Positions 55,288 to 64,000 of a DNA stretch of 64,000 nt are shown piece by piece (position 1 is the first letter of the stretch; every line of letters starts with the position of its first letter). Location: assembly GCF_000372725.1 (NCBI RefSeq), contig NW_005200011.1:372918-436917 (forward strand), in the 5' to 3' direction. The position numbers and the translations under genes are program-made. The notes under the pieces are model-generated. The model had not been told where the DNA came from and searched no databases. It worked only from the letters and a program-made list of their open reading frames with translations. The DNA comes from Emiliania huxleyi CCMP1516. Its lineage: Eukaryota > Haptophyta > Isochrysidales > Noelaerhabdaceae.

Positions 55288-55300
55288 ACTGCAGGCGGAT
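55140..55300 (+). repeat. Repeat E, copy 2
   Basis: Contains GTTCACAGCCTTGTTATTGA, GAAAATACCTC, GCGCTGGTCTGTGATGAGAG, GCCCTGGAGGCCCTGGGGAT and CGACTACCCGCGGGCTTAGA. Other copies: 36160-36305 (-), 56384-56485 and 56580-56685 (+). Confidence 0.78.
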
Positions 55301-55972
55301 CTGGGGCGCTCACTGTGTGTTATTCGGGTGGGGATCCATCAGTGGTAAGCGGCTTTAGTCCCAGATCCAAGCTCAGACGTCACACCAACACCACAAACAC
55401 GCTCACTTCGCCGCTGCTGTAGATGGGCCTCCGGGGGCCCATGCTACGTCGAAGCACAGACCCGATCTCGGCACTCACGGGCTGCCACGCGCCCGCGCGC
55501 GGCGCGGGCCGCACCGCCCATGCCCCCGGGCCACCAACCCCGCCTCTCGGCCCTCTCGGCCCTCAGGAGCGTGCGGGAGACCGGCGAGGGGCGCGCCGCG
55601 CGCCGCCTGCAGAGCCGCCAGAGGCATTGTGTCGCCTCCGCTGGCGGGGTTCCCGCGCGCCCGCCCGCGCCCGCGCCCGCCCACGCCGCGCCCGCGGGCT
55701 CCGGATGCGCCGCGCTCCTTCTCCTTCTTCTCGATGGCAGTCCGCGTGTGCTTGTCGACGGGTCGGCGGCGTGGTCGAGGGGAAGGTCGCCGGCGGCCGC
55801 AAGCCAACTCTGCCGCCGTCGCTCCGCCGGCTCTGATCGAGTATCGGGCGTTGAGGCGGCGGCGCAAAGCGGGTCTGGCGCATCCATCGCCACGAGCCTC
55901 GCGGCGGCGGTCGTGGCACACCTGGCGGCGGCTCTCGGGGCCGTCTCTACGGCGCTCGACACCGTGTGAGGT

Positions 55973-56590
55973 CGCCGGCGGCCGCACCTCTGCCGCCGTC
56001 GCTCCGCCGGCTCAACCGAGTATCGGGCGTCGAGGGCGGCGGCGCAAAGCGGGTCTGGTGCGCCACGGCCACCACCCTTGCCACCGCCCTTGCCGCCGCC
56101 CTTGCCACCCTTTGCCGCCTTGCCTCCGCCGCGGGCGGCGGTGGGAGCGTGGGAGCGGCCTGCTGGGCTAGCATGTTGTCCTTGCTGGGGACGGGCACGT
56201 GGAACGTCAATTCATGTTCGAACGGCCTCCGGGATTCAAACAAAAAATCGGCGGGGCCCTCTCGCAACCCCTCCGACCCCCCGGGACCCGTGGGCGTCGA
56301 AGAGGATCTCTCGGGGGGCCGTTCTGAGTTCATGCTACCACGAAGCACACTGTGCTGCGTCGAAGCACACCGGGCCCGAGTCCGCATGTGCGCTGGTCTG
56401 TGAGAGGTTGAGGTGCGCGAGCCCTGGAGGCCCTGGGGATGGGGGGCGACTACCCGCGGGCTTAGAAGGCCCGCGCGCAGGGGGGTGGGGCATTGAGACG
56501 GGTCATGAATGAGTGCGCGACACGCATGTTGCGAGCAGCGTTGTTGATGTTTTGCGCATCGCCACTGACGGCGGCGCGCGAGAGTTCACA
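55973..56590 (-). pseudogene. Second locus of the small GDAxNIN protein family
   Basis: On the - strand AVSGDAQNINNAARNMRV (56505-56590) and DFLFESRRPFEHELTFHVPV followed by PSKDNMLAQQAAP (about 56270-56150) match two coding-like segments near 32913-33400. In between lies repeat E copy 3 and unrelated sequence. The locus therefore looks rearranged, and may be broken or a multi-exon relative. Function unknown. Confidence 0.3.
56384..56485 (+). repeat. Repeat E, copy 3
   Basis: GTGCGCTGGTCTGTGAGAGG, GAGCCCTGGAGGCCCTGGGG and CGACTACCCGCGGGCTTAGA in the order of 55195-55290. Confidence 0.78.
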
Positions 56591-56685
56591 GCCTCGTTAT
56601 TGACAAGAAAATACCTCCGGGCATTCCCGTACCTTTATGGCGCTCGGCCGCCATGCGCTGGTCTGTGAGAGGTTGAGTTCACCGA
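56580..56685 (+). repeat. Repeat E, copy 4 (left part)
   Basis: GTTCACAGCCTCGTTATTGA, CAAGAAAATACCTC, TTTATGGCGCTCGG and GCGCTGGTCTGTGAGAGGTT correspond to 55145-55220. With 56384-56485 it shows the family split into two overlapping halves at this locus. It ends about 100 bases upstream of the SET gene start. Confidence 0.75.
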
Positions 56686-56782
56686 GCAGAGACGGGCGAT
56701 ACTGCAGGCGGATCTGGTGATGCTCGTGTATGGACCGCGTACGGACGTGCGTGCAGGACGCTGCGTGCGCCCTTCGGTATCC

Positions 56783-58032
56783 ATGTCGAGCCTGCCTGAT
56801 GCTCCCGCAGCGGCAGCGCTCCAGGAAGACTTTGGACGAGGCCAGCATCATCTCTCCACGTTGCTCGAAGAGGGCGATGTCGTCGCCTATCAGGTCGGCA
56901 CTTGGTTGGTGGACAACGTCGAGGTTGGTCCGGGGACGCCGCCGCGTTGCCTTTTCTGCCGCGTGGACTACCTCCAGCTCAACTGGTCGCACAACTGTGA
57001 GCACGGTGTGATCGGGGGCACGCGTCTCTTGCTCGACGGCGGCGGGGACCCGTCGTGCGTGATGGCACTGGACGAGTCGAAAGAGGTGTCCTTTGGGCCG
57101 GAGCAGTTGCTCGCACGCCTGCCAGCAGAGTGGAGCGCCGACGCGGGCACAGCCACGCTTCGCTGCCCAATGCCTGGAAGCTTGCAGCATCTGCTGTTGT
57201 CGCCGCCGCCGCCGCCGCCTTCGCCGCCGTCTTCACCACTCAGCAGGCAGTCTCGGCCCCCGACCATGGACGCGTGCTACTCCACCGCCGCCGGGCGACC
57301 GCCCAGGCACGAGATGGCTCTCGAGGTGAAGCCGCTCCACCTCCCGGGTTTCTACGACGAGTCCGCAACACGTCATGACACGTCCAAGACGTGTCGAGTA
57401 GGTAAGGCCGACGACCGATGGCCGGGGGCTCGGCGCCTTTGCGACACGGCCCGCCGCCGCAGGAGAGTACGTGACCAGCTACCGCGGCGCGCTGCTCACC
57501 CGCGACCAGGCGGCGGAGGCCTCCCGCCGCCACGGCAGCTCGTACCTCTTTGCTCTGGGCGACGTGTACCTGGACGCGACGGAGAGCTGCCATGCGCGCC
57601 ACCACCGCCCGGCCGAGGTGCCTTCTCTCGGAGGAGCCTTCGCGGAAACTGTTGCGGAACTTCGGATAGGCCTCTCGCTTCCTCAACCACGCGGAATCGG
57701 GCAGCCTCGTCGCCGCGCCGGCCGTGGGCGGGCGGGGAGTCGATTTCTTTGCTGCGCGGGACCTCGCAGAGGGCGCCGGGCTAGGAGGAGACGAGAGAGC
57801 AGGAGAGAGCAGGAGAGAAGATAAGCAGGGTGGGGTTGGGGCCGTACTCAGCGTTGGCGCGTCTGGAGCAGGCACCGAGCTGAGCTTTGACTATGGCGTC
57901 GGCTATTGGGCGGGCCGAGAGGACGACCCTGCGCCGGGTACGGACTCGCGGCTGGCTGCAATCCGCGTGCGGCGCGCGGTCGGGGGAGTGGCACCTTTCC
58001 TGCAGGCCGCGCGCTGGTGTTTGCCGCTGTAA
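56783..58032 (+). CDS. SET-domain protein, probable lysine methyltransferase
   Basis: The N-terminal part (MSSLPDAPAAAALQEDFGRG, LLEEGDVVAYQVGTWLVDNV, CRVDYLQLNWSHNCEHGVIG, LDESKEVSFGPEQLLARLPA) is a beta-rich module I do not recognise, possibly a chromatin-reader fold. The SET domain follows: DGRGLGAFATRPAAAGEYVT, YRGALLTRDQAAEASRRHG, YLFALGDVYLDA, SRFLNHAESGSLVAAPAV (RFxNHxxxxN-type core) and GTELSFDYGVGYW (ELxxDY, catalytic Tyr). Introns 57576-57669 and 57773-57871 are GC-AG and restore YLDASRFLNHAE and DLAEGTELSFDYG exactly; another intron lies between about 57360 and 57401. No pre- or post-SET cysteine cluster is visible. It would transfer methyl from SAM to a lysine; the substrate is unknown. 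The tail to 58032 is less certain. Confidence 0.82.
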
Positions 58033-58984
58033 GCGGGCAGACGGGCCGACTGCACGCTAAAGGCTACACGCTCGCACACCACTTGCTGAGTGGCTCGCTC
58101 CCGGGTGCTCAGCCCACGGCGGAGGCACGCCATTCCCCGGGCAGCCGGCCGTCACTCGCCTAAGCCTAAGCGGCCTGAGCGCGGGGGTGCTTAGGGTGCT
58201 TAGGCGCTTAGGCGGCCCTTGCGAGCGTGGCGGCGTGGTGGTATCGTAATACAAGTGACTCCGATGACACACATGATGCTCCTGCTAGTGTCATCGCTCA
58301 GAGAGCAGCCTCACCGCGTCGAAAGTCTAACCACTGGCCCTGGTCGCACACGCCGCTGAGCTGTGATGATGCCCACAGCACCAGGACCAGCAGCAAAGGC
58401 GGGCGGGCCGAACCCGCGGCCATCGCCGCCGCTGCCGCCTCCTCCGCCGCCGCCGCCGCCCCCTCCGCCGTCGCCGTCACCTTGGGCTGCATCACCCGCG
58501 CCGCCGCCGCGCACCAGCTCGTGCTCATTCAAAGGCGCCTCGAGCTGCAGGCCGGCGGCTCGCACTGGCGTTGTCGTGGTCAGGCTGCCCAACGGCGCGG
58601 GAGGGAGGGGGCAAAGTCGTTATGAAGAGCGCGAGAGCGAGCGCCGACGGCCCAGATTCTGAGCAGCAGCCCGCCTTGTCATGGGCCCACTTGCCGACGT
58701 GCGTCCAGCATTCCACATAGGACGAACGCCGAAGTTTGCTCTCCGACGCCGTGCCGAGCGAAACCTTTTCCTTCGAAGCCCGGCGACGTAGCCGGGCGAG
58801 CGGAATAGGGCAGCCCTAGAGAGCACCTTGAGGCCATTCAATAGAGCCCGTGGTATAGTCGAGAGTCGATCGCCGGCCGGCGCAGTGCTGCTCTGACCGC
58901 TCCGCCGGGCCGCCTCCGGGCCGCCGCCGCGGAGACGTGCACATAGGCAAGTTGGTATTTTCATATGAACTTCAAAATACCATT

Positions 58985-59040
58985 GGCTAATAGCCCCCCG
59001 CTACCCGGTTGCACTCGTGCGACGTAGCGGGGGGCCACAA
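58985..59040. repeat. Hairpin GCCCCCCGCTAC / GTAGCGGGGGGC
   Basis: A 12-bp perfect stem around an 18- to 20-base loop (CCGGTTGCACTCGTGCGAC). GTAGCGGGGGGCC occurs again at 59950-59962. The two sites may mark the ends of an element of about 1 kb. Confidence 0.65.
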
Positions 59041-59482
59041 CTACGTTTACGAAAACATAAGTAGTCCCGCGAGGTGTGAATTGGCCGCCCACTTACCCCC
59101 ATTTCCAGCTGGAAGCGCTTTTCGTGGCAAACCCAAAGTTGCGCTGCGCGCGAAGCCGCTTTTGAAAGCGCGAAACGAATCTCGTCCTACCTCCCACCGG
59201 CCCCACCGGCTTTTCGTCGCCCATGCTCGGTCTCGACTTGAGTGCCGCTCGACTGGCCGATGAAGAGCGACCCGTACGACGCGCACTTGTCGTCCTCCCT
59301 CCTCGCCACATGACGGCCGCCCCCCGACACCGACAGTCGCGCTCCGCACGCCTTCGAGGTCAGCTGCGGCCGAGCGACGATCGGCTCGTCTCCGATCGCT
59401 GGGCGCGGTCACTCTCCGGCCCATCACCCGCCTGCCGATCACCTGTCCGCCTCGCCGCGCGCGGGCCGCTCGCCTGCTCGCC

Positions 59483-59800
59483 ACCGCCGCCGCGCTTCCC
59501 CGCGCCGCCACGCTTCCCTGCACCTGACCGCGCTGCGCAGACGGCGCGCTCTGGCAGACAGAGCAGCAGCCGCCCGGGCGGTCGCTGCTCCGCCCCGTCC
59601 GAGTCCGTCCGCCCGCGCGTGCCGCTGCCGCCGCCGCCGCCGCCGCCGCCGCCGCGCTTCCCCGCGCCGCCACGCTTCCCTGCACCTGACCGCGCTCGGC
59701 AGACAGAGCAGCGGCCGCCCAGGGGCGGCCGCTGCTCCGCCCCGTCCGAATCCGTCCGCCCGCGTGTGCTGCTGCCGCCGCTGCCGCCGCTCCGGTGCCC
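59483..59800 (+). repeat. Tandem duplication, unit about 165 bp
   Basis: CGCGCTTCCCCGCGCCGCCA, CGCTTCCCTGCACCTGACCG, GGCAGACAGAGCAG and GCTGCTCCGCCCCGTCCGA occur twice in the same order, joined by a (CCG)n run at 59628-59658. The CCG run probably mediated the duplication. Confidence 0.85.
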
Positions 59801-60194
59801 GTGTGTCGTGAGAGTAATGCTTTGTGTATGGCAGGCACCCGTGTCGCATGTTATGTGTGTGGACTTGTCGCACTTGAGCCTCTATGATTAGTAGATAGAC
59901 CGTCTGCGCAGCGCTCTCGGAGAGGCGCTTTGTATTCGGGTTTGGATGGTAGCGGGGGGCCCCGCCGGAGGCTGGTTACTGATCTAATTCTACTCATCAC
60001 CACTCGCCAGAAACACCCCCACACTATAGGGTCATTGTGTAGCCCTGCTTAGAAGGAAAAGGTTTTGTGCAAGGTCCGTATGGCTCACCGTGTAGTCGGC
60101 CACGCAGGTTTTTTAACAACGACAAATAAATAAAAACGGACTCGGACACACCTGACACCTCTCTCTACTGCCGCTCTTTCCGTGTCGGGTTGCA

Positions 60195-60265
60195 CCCCTC
60201 ACCTCCCACCCCCCACCCCTCATTCCTCACCCCTCACCCTTCACCCCTCACCCCTCACCCCTGCC
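60195..60265 (+). repeat. CACCCCT tandem repeat
   Basis: About nine imperfect copies of the heptamer CACCCCT (variants CACCTCC, CATTCCT, CACCCTT). It recalls a telomere-like or simple G-rich repeat but is short and internal. Confidence 0.7.
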
Positions 60266-61119
60266 ATAAGCATAAAAAGAAAAACACGATCGCGAAAATT
60301 TCTTTCCTGTTAAACCGCTATGTGCATAGTGCAACAAGACGCTAAGCTCGTGCGCATGTACTGCGAGATAGCTCTAGCCCATAAAATCTTGTCAAAACAA
60401 AACACTCCTTTGGAGAAAACGAATCCAGGCTAGCCCGTAAAAATTGTTAACAAAAAACACTCCTAAAACCCAAACGAAAGATGGCGTAGTGTGTGTAGCA
60501 CCGCTGCCAATGTTTGCCGGGGCGTCACACTGGCAGCGAGAAGGAACTCACCAGTCCGATAAGGATCAACTGGAAAGCTGAACCCTGGGCTTAGACAGAA
60601 CGGGCGTGGCAGGCTCCAGGGGAGACCACGCTCTACCCGGGGCGCTAAGGAGGGAAATCGAAGCTGTTGGGCGTCCAGCGAGAAAAATTCGCGAGGACAC
60701 ACCGACAATCCCCCCTCCCCGAAGACCAAACCTAGGCACGTAGAGCACGGGTCATCTCGGAGAGAGAAAGGGGGGGGAAGAGGGGGGGGATAAGGGAGCC
60801 AGATACGCGGGAGTACCCTGGGAGTGAGAGCTCTCATTCATGGTCGCGAGACCAGGGGAAGCCATAACGGGGAACGGGCACACCAAGGCACTAACTTCAT
60901 CACTCATTCGCCCCGCATTAGGTAGCGACCCCAGGTTCAGAGCTAGGCTTCCCGACAGGGAAGGGAACCCCCAGCGCGCAGGCGGGGCCCACGGTAGCCT
61001 CGTGCAGTACGCGATACCGAGAGCTGGGGGAGAGGCGCGCCACGCCAAGGGGGAGAGAATGGAGGGGGGAGAATATGCGTGCTCGTTTTTCTTCGAAAGC
61101 AATTTTTTTTCCGTGTCGG

Positions 61120-61262
61120 GTTGTGACGAGGGGTGAGGGGACACGGATTGAAGATCCCTCACCTCACACGTGGCGGGGACACAACATGTACATGTACATG
61201 TCCCTAAATCCCATCTCGTCTCAGAGTTTGACCGTTTTATTGATTTATTTATTCTACTTGAG
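61120..61262 (+). repeat. Repeat D, copy 2
   Basis: GGGGTGAGGGGACACGGATT, GAAGATCCCTCACC, TGTCCCTAAATCCCATCTCG, TCTCAGAGTTTGACCGTTTT and ATTTATTTATT match 35528-35680 in order. ACATGTACATGTACATGT is expanded here. Confidence 0.72.
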
Positions 61263-61638
61263 ATGGGTAAAAAGGAAAACAGGTCCCCGTAACAACGAGA
61301 CACACGGCGAGATATCAAATTATATCATATACAAAACTTGAGAGCACTCTAAAAGGGGAGAGTAAATCCAGACCTCGTTTCACGCTGACGTCTCGTGACG
61401 CAACGGACGTATCATGAGTGATGTTTTGTCCGTTTTCGAATAAATAAAAGGAAGGTCGGTAGGTCGTCGACTCCTCATGACTCATGTTACATGACACATG
61501 AACATGAGGCGAGATGCAGATGGGTGTGCATGCACATGCACCAAAAATGGGCAAAAACGGGGTGATTTCGGTCATCCGTCAAAATATCTGAAGATCCTAC
61601 TATAGGATTCTCCCCAAACCTTGCTCAGCTGATCCAGC

Positions 61639-62600
61639 ATGGGTCGTAGGCCAGGCCTGGGCAAAGAAACCAGTACCTCATCGGGCTTCCCTGAGCGTCA
61701 CAGCTCGGTGATCGCGCCGGCCGGACACCACTGTAACGTCCCGCGTTCCGGGCATTTGAAAAAGTTGTCTCCTTCTCAATGGGGTTGGGCCCGAATGTAT
61801 GCTTGGCTCGCTAAGCAACAGAAAGGAGTCAAGGTTGATCACGACAGAGATCTTTTAAAGTGAATCGAATTTTTATGACGATATTTTTTTTTATTTTTCC
61901 AAAGAATAAAAAGGAAAAAAAGTTTACAAAAATGTTCTCGTTGCCCAATCTAAATGTTGAACGTCTATCAGCTCTTAATGACACAGTGGTAATAGCTAAT
62001 ATTCCGAAAAATACAACACAGGTAGCCACTACTAAGGAACCAATGCTTATTCAAAGAATACAGCCTCCTTATTCTAAAAGTATGGAAGACGTCACTCCGT
62101 CTGACGATCTCTCGATTACTATTGATTTGTGCTTTGCGCAGCAAGTGACGTTTTTCGAAAAATTAGAAGAGATGGCCTCGAAAGCGTGCAAGGAAACGTT
62201 TAAGGTGGATCTCCCCTTTAAATGCTTGCTGAAGGATAACTTGGCTCGTCTAAAAATGAAAAAGAATGTTGATGTCATTAGACTCGATGGAAAGAGGCTG
62301 ACAGCATCTGATCTAGGTGCTGGTGACTATGTTGTCCCAATCATAAGATGTACGTGTCTCTGGAAGAGCTCTGATTCCGTAGGCATCTCCATTCGTTGCG
62401 TAAGATTGTTACTCGTCGAAAAGGGAGAAGGAGATATCGCGACCTTCGGGGGCAAAGACATGGGCTCTATGGCTCAGACTGGACTCCTCTTGGTCCCTTC
62501 TGATGCCCTAGGCCACACCTGGGCCTTACCTGGGGTCCTAGGGGCCGGGCAGGGTTTGCCCCCCCCAACTGGCCCGGAGAACCTTAAGGTATGCAAATAG
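61639..62600 (+). other. AT-rich virus-like island (fossil)
   Basis: About 1 kb of AT-rich, intron-less coding-like DNA with lysine/asparagine/isoleucine-rich codon use, unlike all flanking genes. It has two parts. A small frame (61639-61863) contains LSPSQWGWARMYAWLAKQ and DHDRDLLK. A larger one (61860-62600) has FFEKLEEMASKACKETFKVD, LKDNLARLKMKKNVDVIRLD and GDYVVPIIRCTCLWKSSDSV. The latter pattern recalls single-strand DNA-binding-type proteins of large algal DNA viruses and virophage- or Polinton-like elements (inference, from memory). The last ~120 bases are GC-rich and look unrelated. The island looks fragmentary and fairly recent, since its composition is still distinct. No capsid, integrase or terminal repeats were seen. 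Confidence 0.45.
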
Positions 62601-62766
62601 TGAATGCATCGAGGGGTTGATTGTGTGATTTTTCAGTGATCTCGTGTGAGCGCGTTGCACCGTCGTCTTGTGAAGACGGGGGTCTTGTGCCCTGGGACTT
62701 GACCGCAAGCGGCAAGGGGGGGCCAAAGATGATTCAGGGCCCCGGCCAAAAGGGGCAAAGGGCAAG

Positions 62767-62890
62767 GGCGCTCTGATTCGACTTTTAACTTCAAACAAAG
62801 ACAGTGGCACGCGCCGCAGCGCGTCAGGAGCGGATCCGTCAGTTAGTTGAGTGTTCACGCCGGGATCGTGTCCCCGACAACCTGGCCAGA
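62767..62890 (+). repeat. Dispersed repeat family A, copy 2
   Basis: GCGCTCTGATTCGACTTTTA, ACTTCAAACAAAG, CACGCGCCGC and GTGTTCACGCCGGGATCGTG match 11703-11832 in order. The left half of the family is missing. Confidence 0.75.
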
Positions 62891-63534
62891 CTTTAAATAA
62901 ATAAATATCTTTGTGCAGGGTTCTTTGTGTGGCCAGACTTAGTACGGTTGACAGGCTAGTTCCAATTCACTCTGACACGCTAATCTTGAAAACATCCAAC
63001 GGAGCTCCGTGTTGCTCCCTGCGCCATCCCCCGCGCTCCCTGCGGCCATGGTCGATTATCCTAGTATGAGAGGTTGTCTGACTACCGCGAGAGCGACCCA
63101 ACTCGTCCACATCGTCCGATGGTGGTGCCTCAAAGTCAGCCTTCCGAGGCTATCGTGGGGTCGAGCCGGCTCGCAGTAGCCGCGACATGTGGTTCCACCA
63201 CCCCTCGTAGGCTTTGCCTCTGCTCGCCACCGTTCCCAGGCTGCCTAATGGGATGGAAAGGAAGGCTGGGCGAGCGTATAGAAGCGTGCTCGACCCTGTC
63301 GTGGCAACCTGCACGGCAGCGCTGGCAGGCGCGATGAGCGTCGTGCCACCTGACCCGAGACGGGTCGCAGGCGTCATACCGAGCGCGTCGAGACCGTGTC
63401 CTGATGCGCTCTGCACGGGTGAGTCACGTCGGCGTCAAAGGAGCGACGTGCGACCTGTCAGGGCTTGATCTCCGATCTCAGCAGCGTCGAGTCGTCTCCG
63501 GCGGCGACAATTTTGTACCTCCCCAGGACGCGCA

Positions 63535-63635
63535 GAGGCAGCTGCGACCCCGCCAAGTTGGACGGTTGCACACCGCGCCACCTGCTGTGTGCAACCGTCC
63601 ACTCGGCGGGGTCGCGGCTGCCTCTGGAAGGCAAA
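63535..63635. repeat. Palindrome within family A pair
   Basis: AGAGGCAGCTGCGACCCCGC then CGGTTGCACACCGCG pairs with GTGTGCAACCGTCC ... GGGGTCGCGGCTGCCTCTGG. Arms are about 40 bp around a short loop. It lies between the facing family A copies. Confidence 0.8.
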
Positions 63636-63707
63636 ATCAAGATTGTGTACTGTTGTGGCCTAAAGTCTGTGCAGGTTGTGAGGGACACGAGCCCGGCGTC
63701 AACATGA

Positions 63708-63928
63708 GCGTGCCACTGTCTTTGTTTGAAGTTAAAAGTCGAATCAGAGCGCCGTCGGCGCTGTCCCTCGTTTTCCTCCCACGGACCGCCCGTCCGGCAC
63801 CGCTCCGGGACGCACGCCGGCGAAGCACCATCAAGCTGCTGTACGGCCCCAGCATCGCCTTCCCAGGCTTAGCTAGACTGAAAAATATTGTGCACATGGT
63901 TAGTCTCTACAATATATACACTGACACT
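63708..63928 (-). repeat. Dispersed repeat family A, copy 3
   Basis: Reverse complement of 11520-11735, with high identity over CCATCAAGCTGCTGTACGGC and GTGCGTCCCG (reversed). Its inner end GTGCCACTGTCTTTGTTTGA mirrors 62787-62806 in copy 2. Copies 2 and 3 are thus inverted ends of a segment of roughly 1 kb. Confidence 0.8.
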
Positions 63929-64000
63929 TCACCTCCCAGAGCTCGTCCCGGTCCGCCACGGCCATCCTCGGCCTCCGGAGGGCCCCCGGCCGCGGCGCGG

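Larger units (their letters stand above)
58033..61119. other. Three kilobases without a supported gene
   Basis: 58145-58220 is CCTAAG/CTTAGG-rich. 58360-58660 is proline/alanine low complexity in all frames. A hairpin lies at 58985-59040 and a tandem duplication at 59483-59800. 60195-60265 is a CACCCCT repeat. 60280-60470 is AT-rich. 60480-61060 has a smoother, less GC-skewed composition with no clear protein; its - strand frame (LPWAPPARWGFPSLSGSLAL) is not recognised. Confidence 0.4.
62601..64000. other. Repeat-rich end, no supported gene
   Basis: It contains family A copies 2 and 3 facing each other and a long palindrome. Frames at 63074-63470 are not recognised and resemble GC shadow frames. 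Confidence 0.4.

Noticed and set aside
60195-60265. Internal telomere from CACCCCT repeats
   Set aside because: Copies are few and degenerate, and no TTAGGG-type array is adjacent.
60752-61318. A - strand gene of 188 codons
   Set aside because: Composition is Ser/Pro-rich and it runs into repeat D; no motif recognised.

Overview
This window is eukaryotic nuclear DNA. The genes carry introns, the coding DNA is very GC-rich and alanine-rich, and genes are separated by large amounts of unique-looking and repetitive sequence. Of the introns I could place to the base, about two thirds use a GC donor (GC-AG). They fall in a LOV/PAS gene, a GH53 glycosidase, a dioxygenase, an auxilin-like gene, an ADP-ribosyltransferase gene, NIP7, a thiolase and a SET gene. 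This, the composition, and a plastid-type leader on an FKBP point to a haptophyte alga (Emiliania/Gephyrocapsa or a relative); that assignment is inference. Two 100-base runs of N (14629-14728, 43611-43710) are assembly gaps.

Layout. 0.6-2.3 kb (+): a double-PAS protein whose first domain has the LOV cysteine. 2.7-3.1 kb (-): an unrecognised gene. 4.9-6.5 kb (-): a GH53 endo-galactanase. 8.7-9.9 kb (+): a phytanoyl-CoA-dioxygenase-like protein. 10.5-11.1 kb (+): a GRIP-type golgin tail. 14.5-17.5 kb (-): a probable BAR plus auxilin J-domain fusion. 18.3-21.3 kb (-): an ADP-ribosyltransferase fused to leucine-rich repeats. 21.4-24.5 kb: repeats (a GACAGC array and a nested 1.4 kb palindrome). 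24.7-26.2 kb (+): a secretory coiled-coil membrane protein. 27-33 kb: several short unrecognised genes and repeats. 33.7-34.6 kb (+): NIP7. 34.7-38.5 kb: repeats. 38.6-40.9 kb (+): a 3-ketoacyl-CoA thiolase. 41-46.5 kb: repeats, a gap and small unknown genes. 46.8-47.6 kb (+): a membrane-anchored FKBP. 47.9-54.2 kb (-): a large nuclear-pore Tpr/Mlp protein. 54.5-56.7 kb: repeats and gene fragments. 56.8-58.0 kb (+): a SET-domain protein. 58-64 kb: mostly non-coding, with an AT-rich island of virus-like character near 61.6-62.6 kb and dispersed repeats.

The genes do not form a pathway. They are ordinary single-copy housekeeping genes (ribosome biogenesis, nuclear pore, clathrin uncoating, beta-oxidation, protein folding) mixed with signalling and chromatin genes. 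The richest novelty is in the non-autonomous DNA transposons. Two copies of an exactly 435-bp element have perfect 8-bp target duplications and co-varying termini. Three copies of a ~370-bp hAT-type element are present, two with perfect 8-bp duplications. There are also several large inverted-repeat elements. In the proteome the notable points are the asymmetric LOV pair, the BAR-auxilin fusion, and an extra C-terminal domain on the Tpr protein. I found no single undescribed multi-gene system.
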